Positions 12,444 through 24,612 of a stretch of DNA of 64,000 bases are shown here, in pieces. How positions within the stretch are numbered: position 1 is the stretch's first letter; every line of letters begins with the position of its first letter. The notes beneath the pieces are model-generated. The model was not told where the DNA came from. It did no database searches and worked only from the letters and a program-made list of their open reading frames with translations. Where the stretch lies: assembly GCA_019973155.2 (NCBI GenBank), contig BPQB01000111.1:27347-91346 (forward strand), in the 5' to 3' direction. The DNA is from Phanerochaete sordida (lineage: Eukaryota; Basidiomycota; Agaricomycetes; Polyporales; Phanerochaetaceae). Made by a program: the position numbers and the translations under genes.

Positions 12444-15400
12444 CTTCGCGAGCCCCCTGGTTCCCCCGTTGCGTTGGTGGTGCGCGCGGCGTGCGTGCAG
12501 CGTGCATTGCGCGGCGTGCGTGTTGCGTGCGGACGATGGTGCCGAGATTAGAGTTGAGGATCTGCGCTGGATGGACTGAGGCTGAGGTTCGCGAGGATCG
12601 CGGAGGAGGAGGATCCGTACGCTCGTTCATACCCCCACACCCGTTTGCACCCCTGGAATTGTCTTTCGTCTCTTGGATATGTCGTCGTGTAGATGCGTGG
12701 CGAATCGATGCTGATTATGTCTCACCTTACAGCCCAGCAGTGAGGCCGCCCCCTGCACTTTGCTTCGTCCGCCGTCCGAACCCGAACGCACATAGAGGGG
12801 CGGCGCGCCGCCCCACGTCCCGTCCTGCAGTCTTGATTATCAGCCCCGCCGAGCCCTGCCCTTATAGCATCCAGCCCAACGCCCGCCTAGAGCCCCACAC
12901 ACCCACGCCCCCCGCCCGCCTGTCTTCGCGCGAGCGCAACTTACGACACCCATGAAAATAACAGCATCTCCGCGCTGCACCTGCGCGCCGCGCCAGCCGC
13001 GCGCGCACGACCTGCCTCTTTGCGCCGTGGGCATGACAGCCGCGCCGGCCCCTTGTACGTGTAATCGCGGGGCGCGCGCGAGGTCCGGGGTCAGCTGACG
13101 GCGCGCTGCCCCCACGCCCCGGCCTGCCGCCTGCTGCTTTCGCCCGCCCCGTCCGCCCTCGCACCGCGTCCTGCCTGGGTTACGTACGCACCGGTGCGGA
13201 GGCCGCGTCGAGGGGGCGGGCGTGCGAGCAAGCGAGCAAGCATAGCAGGGTCGCAGCCGCCCGCGAGCCTGGCCTTCGCTGGTCGTTCGCCCGTCGCCCG
13301 TCGCGATGGTCGTGGTCGTACGACAACCAGCGCACGCCCGTCCCCGCGCCGCCGCACCCAGCGCATCTGCACCCGGCGCACACACCGGTCACGCGCCCCC
13401 CTTGCCGGACGAACCTCGCGCAAATTGCGCGCGGCGCCGCCGCCCGCCGATCACCCGCCGCGATCAGCGCCACCAGGGCGCCCTGTGCGCGTGCGGGATC
13501 GGGCAGGTGCTGTGGTTCGTGCGCGGCGTGCGCTGTCGCTCGTTGCCCGCGTCGTCGCGATGACTCGTCGCTTGGCGTCTAAAATTCGCGCCGCCGCCGC
13601 TCTTCCTCCACCCGTCGTTATGCCATATGCACCTCGTCCGACGCATATGCTCCCCACTCCTGCTTCCTCTGGTGTGTAAAACTAGTCTCATCTCTCGCAA
13701 TCTGTACTGTACATCTTCTCGTCTGTTGTGCCACCACCCCATCCATGTCTCTTTTTTATCCTGGTTTTGGCAATCCGCTGTCTCTGTACACCCACGAAGA
13801 GCGCCGTCCGCGTGCTGTCCCGCCGGCTCTTCCGTGCGCACGTCCCACGCATCCCCCCGCATCACACACATCTCCACGGCCTCGCACACGCACTTATCTA
13901 TATATGTCACCATCCCCACGTACACTCGCCTGCAGCTGCCCGGATACATCCTGCATACCCGCGTCTTCTTGGTTTATCTCATTGTATACGGCGTCTCGTG
14001 CACAATATACACAAACGTACTTGCGCTCTGCGTCGCTGTGTGCAAGTCATGCTATCGTTTTTAGAAGGCAAGGTTGGGAGGTGCGTCGGAGCGGACACGC
14101 GCTGACGCGCTGATAGTAACACGTTCACCGCCGCGGTGGCGCACCTACGCAAAGGGGCGTGGAGAACGGGCAGCCTGGGCGGAGCCGCGAAGCCCTTCTA
14201 GCCCGCTGCTGAGCTGCGGTGTGGCACCGCGTCGTGCGAGCGTCGGCGCGCGTGGCGCCCCCTAGCCTGTTTCGCTCGTAAGTCATCGCACCACGCCGCC
14301 GATAGCGCGACGCTTGTGCGATCGCTGACGCGACTTCTGGTGCGACAGTGTATATCGCTCCTGGTGCGCGAGCTTGGTGAGCACCGCGACGGATGGCGCC
14401 ATGCCGCGCCACGGCCCTTATCTCTATCTCTGCTGTCCGCCGTGCGAAGGCAGAGGCTGCCGTGGCGGCGTGTGGAGCGGCCAGGAGGCTACTAGCGCGA
14501 AACTAACCCTGCCGAGGCGAGCTCCTGTGTGTGCGTCGGCGGGCTCGGCGGGTGCAGCGCAGGCTGGAGGACGCGCGAAGCCGCAGTGCTACAGGGCCGC
14601 GGTTTCTGGCGTGCAGGTTCATCACGCAGCAGCAGCAGGCTCGTGCCGCGCGAACAGGGCATCGCGCGAAAGACGGCGCGAGCCCCCGTCTAGGCGTGGA
14701 CACAAGCCGCGAAGTCTGGCGCGGTGCCACGCCACCGCAGGGAACGTGCGCACGCACGCACGCACGCACGCGCGAAGTGGACGTCCGCCCCCGCCGTCGA
14801 CGCCGGCGGTCCGCGCAGCCGCTGACTCGCGCGTATGACTGCGGCGGGGGGCGCGCCTCAGGCGGCCTGGGCAACCTGGCTGGGCCGCGCTCGGCGGGCG
14901 CGGCGAGACCGTGCGTGGCGCGGGCCCCTGAGCGCGTTCTCCCGCGATGCTGCTGGCGTTGTGGGCGGGTGTGTGGTAGGCTGCAGATCGCACCGCTTCG
15001 CGCTTCGGCGGGTGCGTGCGTGGCGATCGCCGGGGGCGCGTGGCGCCTCGAGGGGCATCGGCGGATCGGGTTGGGGAGTGGGCTGGAGAGGGGTGCGGTT
15101 ATCTGTGATGGGGTATTTTTACCTGGCGGTGAGGTGGGCTCGGGTGGCGGAAGTCTGGCTCGCGAGCGAGCGACTCCGGGTTGGTAGGAGGGTACGTCAT
15201 CTACGCTGAAGGATTGGCGGCGGTGATCTGTGGGATCTACCTGTCGTCGTGAGATTACGGAGTGAGTTATCCGGATTGCAAAAGGAGTGGCGGATAATAG
15301 CTGCGAACCCAAGGTAGAAGAACGAATTCGTCTTGCGTAGTGGACTGGGTTTGCGACAAGTGGGGCGCATCTGCAAGTCCGACGGTGTTGGTGCCCGTAT

Positions 15401-16612
15401 GGACGGCCGCGGCGGGATCCGGAAACTCCTACGTTGATTCTCAAATTGCATCGGACTGGCATAGACAGCCCCGAGGCAATTTTGTGCGTAGGCGGTCAAT
15501 AGGCGGTCTTCGGGAAGCTGTCGCCAATGACGCGAAGGGTTGTACAACTGGCCTTGGGTTTTCGCCGGGGCGAGCTCGAACGTGGACACGGACTTAGGTC
15601 CCGAAGGCCGTTGAGTGCCCGATTCCTCTTGTGGTCCATGCGAGAGTCGCAAGCCGAGCCGCGCGCGAGGCTGGGCCAGACTTGTGAAAAACAGTAAAAT
15701 ATTCGAGGCAACCGGAGCTCACCGATCCAAGGACCTTGTGCCTGCTATGCATGCTTGAATATTCTGGCAGATTTGAAAATTAGACAGCCAGTGAGTCGGA
15801 AAGGTGCGTTGAAACGGGCACGGGAGGCCGCAGGCGCGACGGTTGCAAAGAAATGAGGCGTGGGAACCTCTTGCCAATTTCGAGTCCAGCCCGCCCCCCT
15901 GCCAAGACGAAGCGCGCCACGCTATTTCGCTTTGACCACGAACTCCGCATTGCCCTGCCTCCCCGTAAACGCATGCAAAGGGTGCTGTCAACAAGCACGG
16001 ACGAGGGAAGATGATCTGTTGCCCTCTACGAAAGGTAGTATACTGCTGTACGTGCCACACAAGCTCACCTCCCGCGACGTTCTACTAACGGCGTACTGCT
16101 CATTCAACTAAGCAGATGACGACCCCGAAGTCCTCGCCGACGCAGGATCACAGCTGCCCGATTACCGAGGCGAAATCGCAGTCGGTCGCCGCAGCAGCGA
16201 GGGTTACCCCGCTGTGAGCAGGGCCAGTCATGGGCCATGCCTCCGCGGGGTTCGTCCGCCGAGCAGGCTCCCGCACACGGGGGGCCTCCGGCTCCGGGCA
16301 ACGCGGGCGTCTGTGCCCTGGACCAATCACGTCGCAGAGCGCCCGTGCCTCCGCCCGCCAAGATCGCACCTTTGCTTAGTCACGGGCATGCCGTGGGCGA
16401 CTTTGCTCCCGCCCATCACGCCCCGCGCTGCCACCGTCTCCCCAGCCCGACGCAGAACAGCACACAACCGTCAGCGAGGCGGAGAAACATGGCGTGCACC
16501 TACTGTACACCGCTGACGCCCCCGCTCGACCCGCAGGGCACGCTGGGGTATTTAGTCTTGGTCCTGGAGACTGGACGTACCTCAACACATTCCCACCCAT
16601 CCCCCACCACAC
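12444..16612. other. Intergenic stretch, no gene recognised
   Basis: No open frame here has family motifs, and the overlapping long frames are GC-driven. The only distinct items are a (CACG)5 microsatellite at 14751-14770 and a pyrimidine-rich stretch around 13670-14000. A TATTTA box near 16549-16554 lies about 60 bases before the transporter start and may be its TATA element. Confidence 0.5.
14751..14770. repeat. (CACG)5 microsatellite
   Basis: Five perfect tandem copies of the tetranucleotide CACG lie in otherwise unannotated GC-rich DNA. No function is implied. Confidence 0.9.
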
Positions 16613-18383
16613 ATGAGCTCGGCTCCACACCCAGGTCAGCAGACCAAGAGTGCCATGGGTTTCCTCAAGGCAAAGTGCGTATTCTGCTCCTGCCGCTATT
16701 TTACCCGGCTGATGATGAACAGCGATAGTGTCGACGAGTACACGCTCACAGGCGTAAACAACGAGGAGAAGGACGACCCGTCAAAGTTTGAAGTCAAGTT
16801 TGGCCCAGAAGACTCCGACAGCCCCTTCAACTGGTCTCGCAGGAGACGGTGGTACATCACCTTTGTATCCGGGCTCTTGGCTGTCAATGCGTAAGCTTCG
16901 CCGCCACACGCCAATCTGTGCTCAGTCTGACCTTTTCCCTAGGACCTTCGCGAGTTCCGTGCCTTCTGGTATTGTCCCAGCAATGATGGAGCAGTTCGGC
17001 TTCGGCCGCGAAGTCGGCACGCTCACGATCGCGCTCTTCGTCGCGGGCTACTGCGTCGGCCCGCTGCTCTGGGGCCCGCTCTCCGAGCAGTACGGCCGCA
17101 AGCCGCCGCTCGTGCTCTCCTTCGTCGTGTACACCGCGTTCTCCATCGGCTGCGCGCTCGCGCCGAACACCGGCGCGATCCTCGTCTTCCGCTTCCTCAG
17201 CGGCGTCTTCGCCGCGTCCGGCCTCGTCATCAGCGGCGCGCTCATGTCCGACATCTGGGACGCGACCACGCGCGGCAAGGCCTTCTCGCTCTACACCCTC
17301 GCGCCCTTCGCCGGCCCCGCGCTCGCGCCGACCGTCAGCGGCTTCATCGCCGTGTCCGGCACGTCCTGGCGCTGGGTCTACTGGGTCACGACCATCTTCG
17401 CCGGCTCGTGCACCGTCCTGGTAGCCCTCACGGTTCCGGAGACGTACAGGTACGCGTCCTCGCTGACATCGATGCCGCTGGCGCTGACGACGCGTTTGCA
17501 GCCCCGTTCTGCTCGTCAAGATGGCCAAGAGGGTCCGCCAGGAGACCGGAGACGACCGCTACTGGGCGCCGCTCGAGAAGAAGAGCACGAGCGTGCAGGC
17601 GCAGCTGCGCCAGGTGGTCGGCACGCCCTTCGTGCTCATGGCGAGCGAGCCCGTGCTCATCGCGCTGACGGTCTACATGAGCGTACGTGCCCCCGCTCTG
17701 CCCACCCATCGCACACTGACACCCGCCCACAGTTCGTCTACGGCGTCGTCTACCTCCTCTTCGAGGCGTACCCCATCGTCTTCACCATCGGGCACGGCAT
17801 GAACGCGGGCATCACCGGCCTCATGTTCCTCCCCATCTTCCTCGGCGGCGCGCTCGGCGTGCTGCTCTACCTGCTCCTCTGGAACCCGCGCTACGAGCGC
17901 CTCGTCGCGGCGCACGCGCCCGCGCCCGTGCCGCCCGAGTTCCGGCTCGAGCAGGCGTTCTGGGCCGCGCCCGCCTTCGCGCTCTCCTTCTTCTGGTTCG
18001 GCTGGACGTCGTACCCCTCCATCAGCTACTGGGCGCCGCTGCTCGCGGGCGCGCTCCTCGGCTTCGCGATCGTCTGGCTCTTCCTCGCGCTCTTCAACTA
18101 CATCGTCGACGCGTACCTCATGTACGCCGCGAGCGCGCTCGCGGCCAACACCGTCGTGCGCTCGCTCTTCGGCGCCGGCTTCCCGCTCTTCGCCGCCCAG
18201 ATGTACGAGGCGCTCGACCCCCGCTGGGCGTCGACCCTCCTCGGCCTCGTCGCGCTCGTCATGACGCCCATCCCGCTCGTGCTGTTCAGGTATGGGCCGG
18301 CCCTGCGCGCGCGCTCGAAGTATGCGCCGAAGCGGCCCGCGGTGGCGGCGCGGCCTGCGCCGGCGGGTGCGGACGCGGTGTAG
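16613..18383 (+). CDS. MFS transporter, drug:H+ antiporter-1 (DHA1) type
   Basis: The model joins 16613-16890, 16943-17449, 17502-17682 and 17733-18383, about 538 residues with introns of 50-52 nt. It is a polytopic plasma-membrane protein. The N-terminal tail ends in DSPFNWSRRRRWYIT, the usual entry into helix 1 in fungal multidrug and polyamine transporters of this group. Typical MFS signatures follow: LWGPLSEQYGRKPPL between helices 2 and 3, FRFLSG in helix 4, and TVSGFIAVSGTSWRWVYWV around helices 5 and 6. The central loop after VPETYSPVLL and the second half (EAYPIVFTIGHGMNAGITGL and on) are normal. The substrate cannot be told from sequence. One uncertainty is bases 16675-16722 (GTGCGT...CAG, 48 nt, in frame), which could be an extra intron removing a Cys-rich stretch. 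The gene converges on the esterase gene. Confidence 0.9.
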
Positions 18384-18786
18384 AGGATCGTGGATCGGAC
18401 GTTTGCGTTGCATATACCACAGACACTCATTTAGATACCTGTACGTGTTGCATAATAGTTGTACTGGCTCGGGCATAATTATAGGAACATGAATGCGCGG
18501 TCTATGACCTGTGCAGCCTTTCTTGCACCCTAAGTCAGCGTCAGCGGCGAAGACAAGCATCTGCTGGCAAATAGAGTCCCGGAGAATACATCGCGAATTT
18601 CTGCGGCTTTCTGAGGATTTTGGTAAGCTGGCTAGCCAGACAGATATCACACACTTTGGCGAGCGAGAGCAAAGTACGGACGAGCTTGATATAATGTACA
18701 TAGTACCGATACGCCAACGGTGGCTCTGCGCTAATCTCTGCAGGGAAATCCAGGGCTCCCCATCTCGTGCACTACCGCCCCCTGCC
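18384..18786. other. Convergent intergenic gap between transporter and esterase genes
   Basis: This ~400-base AT-richer stretch separates two genes that end towards each other, so it must hold both 3' untranslated regions and terminators. No other feature is visible. Confidence 0.6.
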
Positions 18787-20315
18787 CTACGTCAACGTCG
18801 GCGTGGTCCAATTGATCCAGCTGGACGGTGTCCAGGTCGCGCCGCCAAACTGGTTGTTCGTCGAGAACACGGTCGTGTCGACGTCCTGGTCGAGCAGGAA
18901 CTTGTTGAAGAACGCATTGAGGTTCGGCGTGAGCGAGCTCGGCCACGCGCAGTGCGCGTGCCCGCCGACCTGCGCGAAGCCGTGGTTGGCGGGCACGCCG
19001 AGCGCGCTGTACACGGTGTGCGCGGCGGTGACGCAGCCCCACGCGCTCATCGGGCTGAGCCAGTCGTAGTCCGTGTTCTCGAACGACACGAGCGCGCGCG
19101 GCGCGACGAGCGCCATGAGCATGTGGTGGTCGTACGGGAGCACGTTCAGCGTGTTCACGTAGCCGTTGAACGCGCTGCTGAACCACACGTTCTCCGTCAC
19201 GATCTCCGTCGCCGTCTGCACCATGTGCCCGCTGTCGCTCTCCGCCTTGCTCAGCCGCCAGCACGTGTCGCCGCCCGAGCCGCTCTCCTGCGGGATCGTG
19301 AGCGCGATGCGCGGCTCGAGCGCGCCCGCCATCAGCGCGCCCTTGCCGTCGCGCGAGCAGCCCGTGACTGCGAGCCGCTGCGTGTTGATCTGCGCGCTCG
19401 GCGTCTTCTCGAGCGCGTCGATGATGCGGCTCACGCCCCAGGCCCACGCGGTCATCGCGCTGGCTGTCGCGGTCGAGCCGTAGAGGTTGTAGAAGAGGCC
19501 CTTGCCGCGGCTCGTCGTGTCGGTCTGCTGGGCCATGTCGCTGTTCGAGTAGGTCAAGGTCGCGATCTGCGGCAGGCATCAGTCACCTATCCAGCCCTGT
19601 GAGGACAGGAGCACATACCCCTGCAGGAACAGGAATGCTGCCGCCCTCGTACGCGATGACGAGCGGCCAGCCGTTCGCGGGCGCGGTGCCGCTCGGGAAC
19701 GAGATCGTCGGCGCGAAGCTGATGGACTTGCCCGCGTTGGTGACGGTGATGCTGAGCGTGCCCGTGTTGCCGCTCTTCGCGAACGAGGCGGTGACGGACT
19801 GCGGCGGGCCGGGGAGCGCGCCCGCCTCGTAGCCCTGGATGAGCGCGAGGATCTGCTGCTGGCGGCAGGTGAAGTCGTCCTTGGTCGTGACCGGCGTGCC
19901 GTCGTTGAAGACGAAGGGGTTCGGCAGCTCCGCGTTGCTGAAGCCGGGGATCGTCGACGCGGTCGTGCAAGTCGACGGGCTCGTGCCGGAGGGGCCCGTG
20001 GGCGGGGCGGAGGAGGTCGAGGAGACGGAGGAAACGGACGAGGGGGGCGGTGTCGGAGGAGACTGCGGCGTGGTCGTTACACTAGCGGTGCCCGGCAGGC
20101 ATTGCGAGTAGTATGGGTTCAGGACCTGGCAGGTAGTGCCAGAAACGCAGGTCGTCGCTCCAGCTGCGTCCTGATGTCAGTACACGCCCCGCACGGATGG
20201 TAAATAGACACGTACTCCATCCGATGCCACCACACTGCCCCCACTCCTGGGCTTGAGCGTTCACATACGCCGGAAGGATGGCTGCGAGCGCAGCAAGGTA
20301 GGCGGCGGACTTCAT
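18787..20315 (-). CDS. Glucuronoyl (4-O-methyl-glucuronoyl) methylesterase, CE15, with N-terminal CBM1
   Basis: The model is complement of 18787-19566, 19619-20163 and 20216-20315, 474 residues with two 52-nt introns. It starts with a signal peptide ([20 protein letters not shown]). A fungal cellulose-binding module CBM1 follows ([17 protein letters not shown] to NPYYSQC), with the first intron inside it, then a Ser/Thr/Pro linker and the CE15 catalytic domain. The nucleophile motif is GCSRDGKGA (GCSRxGKGA in the family), with [10 protein letters not shown] supplying the acid region and GGHAHCAWP the catalytic histidine. CE15 enzymes cut the ester bond between lignin alcohols and glucuronic acid on xylan, so this protein is secreted and loosens lignin-carbohydrate complexes. 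All key residues are present and the frame is intact. Confidence 0.96.
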
Positions 20316-21633
20316 GCTAATAGGACGACCAAACGGGCGTTGGCTGACGTGCAGACGTCCCGGCCAGGTAGCATTATTTTATACAGTGCATAAATGAATG
20401 CTGCGAACGTGCTCGAGGAATGATGTCGAGCTCGAGGCAAGACACCGCCGGTGTAGACCCGTCTTCATTGGTCGCACGGATAGACGTCGGGAGGCGTCGG
20501 TAAAGGTTGTAGTACCGTTGTACTGCAAGTGCCGCAAGTGACAGCGGAGTCGAGGGTGACAAGCTAATTCAAAATCGCGCTCAAAGTCGCTTGGTTGCCA
20601 AGGGACGTCTCTGCGCAAGACTGTTTGTCTCAGGCATAGGTGGCATTAAGCATAGAGAGCCTAGACAGACATGTCAGTCCAGGTAAGTAACACCATGTCA
20701 AGGAGAAACTCGCCTAAAGGAGCAGCCCATCTCGGCAGAGTCGATGCCATGGAGAAACGGCTGCTTGTTTTACCAGGTTCCTCGACATCGTGACTGGCAG
20801 GTGACAGATGCATGCCTGCATCCTAGTTCAGCGGTGGACCATTGAACGGCCCGCCAAGCGCGATTTTCAATGATGAGGCTTCAATTTGTCTCGAGGTCGA
20901 TACAAAATCGAACCTTGAGGGCGACGGTGTTAACGATGCTCAGGCTCGACCACATGGCACACGCACCTCTCGAGACCTTCCTGCCAAGACACCGAGGATT
21001 CTCAACGACACGAGGCATAAAGTTGGTAACTTAGTGTCTCGGTGCCTTGAGCATGGTCCCAGCGGCACTCAGCTCACCGAGGGTTGATCCGCAAAGGAAA
21101 ACATGACCTTCGACAACAGCCGGCCCCACACTTCGCGGAAATATGGGAGGTCACTCGCCGACGAGATGATAGGCCACATGTCACCGCACATGTCACTGAC
21201 GAAGCAGTGTTTGCTGCGACTTGCTACGAGAGCATATTCAGCGTATGTCCGCGAAAGAAGCGCATACAACTTGTGGCTGCTCGGAGGCTTTACCCTACAC
21301 TCGGTAGCATGTAGGGACCTGTGAACAATACAAAGAATTGAGATTTTGTCTAGACTCTGCACGGCTTACGCGCAACAGAAACATCATCGTGGTTGTAGTG
21401 AGAGACTGAGTGAGCTTGTGAGCTGGAGTGAGGATCTGAGCGTCATCAACTTTTCCCTTCACCACCATGAGCCTGGTCTATCCCACACCTCGCGACAGCC
21501 CGTACTCCAACAAATAATACACATTTATTCAGCGTCAGGAATAGGCCATCGATGTCCGTTCTGTCCAGGTCACCGTGACTCCTGGTCGAGCTGCACCGGG
21601 CCCGGTCATCCTTGACTCCAGCCGCTCATCCGC
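20316..21633. other. Divergent intergenic region between esterase and TatD genes
   Basis: This ~1.3 kb stretch must contain the promoters of both flanking, divergently transcribed genes. Apart from the esterase TATA box I see no open frame with family motifs, RNA gene or repeat. Confidence 0.6.
20378..20383 (-). promoter_or_regulatory. TATA box of the glucuronoyl esterase gene
   Basis: TATAAA on the minus strand, about 63 bases before the esterase start codon, inside a short AT-rich patch. Confidence 0.55.
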
Positions 21634-22994
21634 ATGCGCCTGGGACACCTATTTCACGCCTCCGCGACTCGTTCTCTCACATTCTGCACTAGACCACATC
21701 CCCTCTGCAGAGCTTACGCAGCTCAAAGCGCACAGAGAGCAAGAATGGGCAAGAAGAAGAACTCGACTCCGGGCGAAGAGCACCTGCTGCTGCCCGTGCA
21801 CCCCTCGCGCATCGAGCGACCTGAGACAGAGCACGAACCCACGGTCGACACGCACACGCACCTCCTCTCCACCTTCTCCGCGTACCAGAGCACGTACAAG
21901 CCCGGCAAGCACCCGACGATATGGGACTTCGTGCGGAACATGTACCATGGGCGCCGCGTGGAGGCCATCGTGGACGTCTGGTGCGAGGGCCCAGTGGTCA
22001 AGCAGTGGAAAGAGCTTGCAGACTCCGCGTTGACGGCTGAGCAGAGGGAGAAGGATTGGGGTGGGATGGAGTACTGGTTTGTGATGGGTACGTGCTGACA
22101 TCTCTGAACGCGTACCAGCCAACTGACCAAGGCGATCAGGCGTACACCCGTAAGTGCTGGGTGCAGGCGATATGCGCTGTCGATGTTCAGTCAGTGTGTG
22201 CTAGGCATGAAGCAAAGAACTACAACGATGCGGTCGAACAAGACATGTGCGTGGTCTCTAGTGTCAGTGCGGCTGGGTATGCTCATTTTCCGTATAGCCT
22301 AGAAGCCATGAAGCATCCGCGCTGCGTAGGCTGGGGTGAGATGGGCCTAGACTATCACTACGATAATTCGCCACGCGAGATTCAGCAGGAGGTCTTCACG
22401 CGACAGCTGCGGCAGGCCGTGAAGCTCGGAAAGCCGCTGACGATCCACACGCGCGAGGCTGAGGAGGACACGGAGAGAATCCTGAAGGCGGAGGTGCCGA
22501 AGGACCACAGGGTACGTGCTCCGCGGCGTCCCCCCGAAAGGCCTGACCATAGCCGGTCGCAGATACACATCCACTGCTTCACCGACTCGCCCGAGTGGGC
22601 AGCGCGGATGCTAGAGCACTTCCCAAACCTCTTCATCGGCATCACAGGTCTGCTCTCATCCTCCGTCGCCGTACGCATATTCTCTAACACCGACGCGACA
22701 GGCGTCATCACTTACTCCTCCAACCTGAACACGGCCGCGGTCATCCGCGAGATGGCCCGCGCCGGCGCGCTGCGCATCGTGCTCGAGACGGACGCGCCGT
22801 TCATGGTGCCGGGCAACATCTACGGTGCGCTGCCCGAGGTCAAGGGCAAGCGCCTCCCGCTGTGCCACACCGCGATGCTGCCGTGGACGGCTGAGTTCGT
22901 CGCGCGCGTCGCGAACGAGGCGGGAGGCGAATGGGACGTCGAGAGCGTCATGCGGGTTGCGCGGGAGAATGCGCGGAAGATGTACGGCATATAG
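21634..22994 (+). CDS. TatD-family Mg2+-dependent deoxyribonuclease / metal-dependent hydrolase
   Basis: The model joins 21634-22087, 22140-22149, 22205-22246, 22298-22511, 22563-22647 and 22702-22994, 365 residues and six exons. Metal ligands of the TIM-barrel amidohydrolase fold are all seen: VDTHTHLL (HxH), GWGEMGLDYHYD (Glu), LTIHTREAEED (His), HCFTDSPEW (His) and LETDAPFM (Asp). Exon 2 is only 10 nt and completes GVHPHEAKNY, the strongly conserved HPH segment. TatD enzymes are 3'-5' nucleases linked to DNA repair and apoptotic DNA breakdown; the role here is inferred. Two starts are possible. From 21634 the first 37 residues are Arg/Ala/Ser-rich without acidic residues, like a mitochondrial presequence. 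From the ATG at 21745 the protein begins MGKKKNS and is 328 residues long. Confidence 0.93.
22140..22149 (+). other. 10-nt microexon of the TatD gene
   Basis: GCGTACACCC lies between an intron ending CAG and an intron starting GTAAGT. Only its inclusion restores the frame and gives MG-VHP-HEAK, matching the family's conserved HPH motif across two flanking introns of 52 and 55 nt. Confidence 0.85.
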
Positions 22995-23592
22995 AGACCG
23001 CATAGAGCAGACGTATTTGCTGGATTTCACGTCGCTTCGTGGTCGTGTGATGATGACTGGCAGCGGGGGATGCGCGGGGAGCTCCTTTGAGGGCAAGTAC
23101 CAGAGCGGAATTGCTCGGACATACACAGCTTTGAAGGTTATGTCCTGAAGATGACGAGGCCTGGGGTGTAGGTGCACAGTGGACGTCAAAGGAGAGCATC
23201 GCAGTCGCCCGCTAGCGTCTTGTACCAGTGTCGAGAATATCTGAGAGATTGCTTGAGGTAGTAGAGGTGCAAAGCTATTTGGTAGCTCGCGAAAGACTGC
23301 GAATGTCCAGAGTCGAGAATGTGGGCACAAGGACGGGGACGGCGGGGGTAGCGAGAGAAAGGAAGTCGTTGTGCTATTGACGAAGACGGCGCAACGGTGT
23401 AAAATCTACGAGGCGAGGGAAGTGTTAGACGGACGGGACGGTAGGTTACTTACCTCGGTCGTTCTCTCTATACTGCGCTCGAGGACGGTTGAAATGCAGA
23501 AAGTGAGATACCATGTCATAAAACTGCATATGAATAGTACATGAAAGCCCACGCCAGTCGCACATCGGATTCCTCCAGACGCCGCACAACCA
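22995..23592. other. Convergent intergenic gap between TatD and ubiquitin-L40 genes
   Basis: The two genes end towards each other here. I see only presumptive 3' untranslated sequence and no further gene. Confidence 0.6.
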
Positions 23593-24612
<1,020 letters not shown>

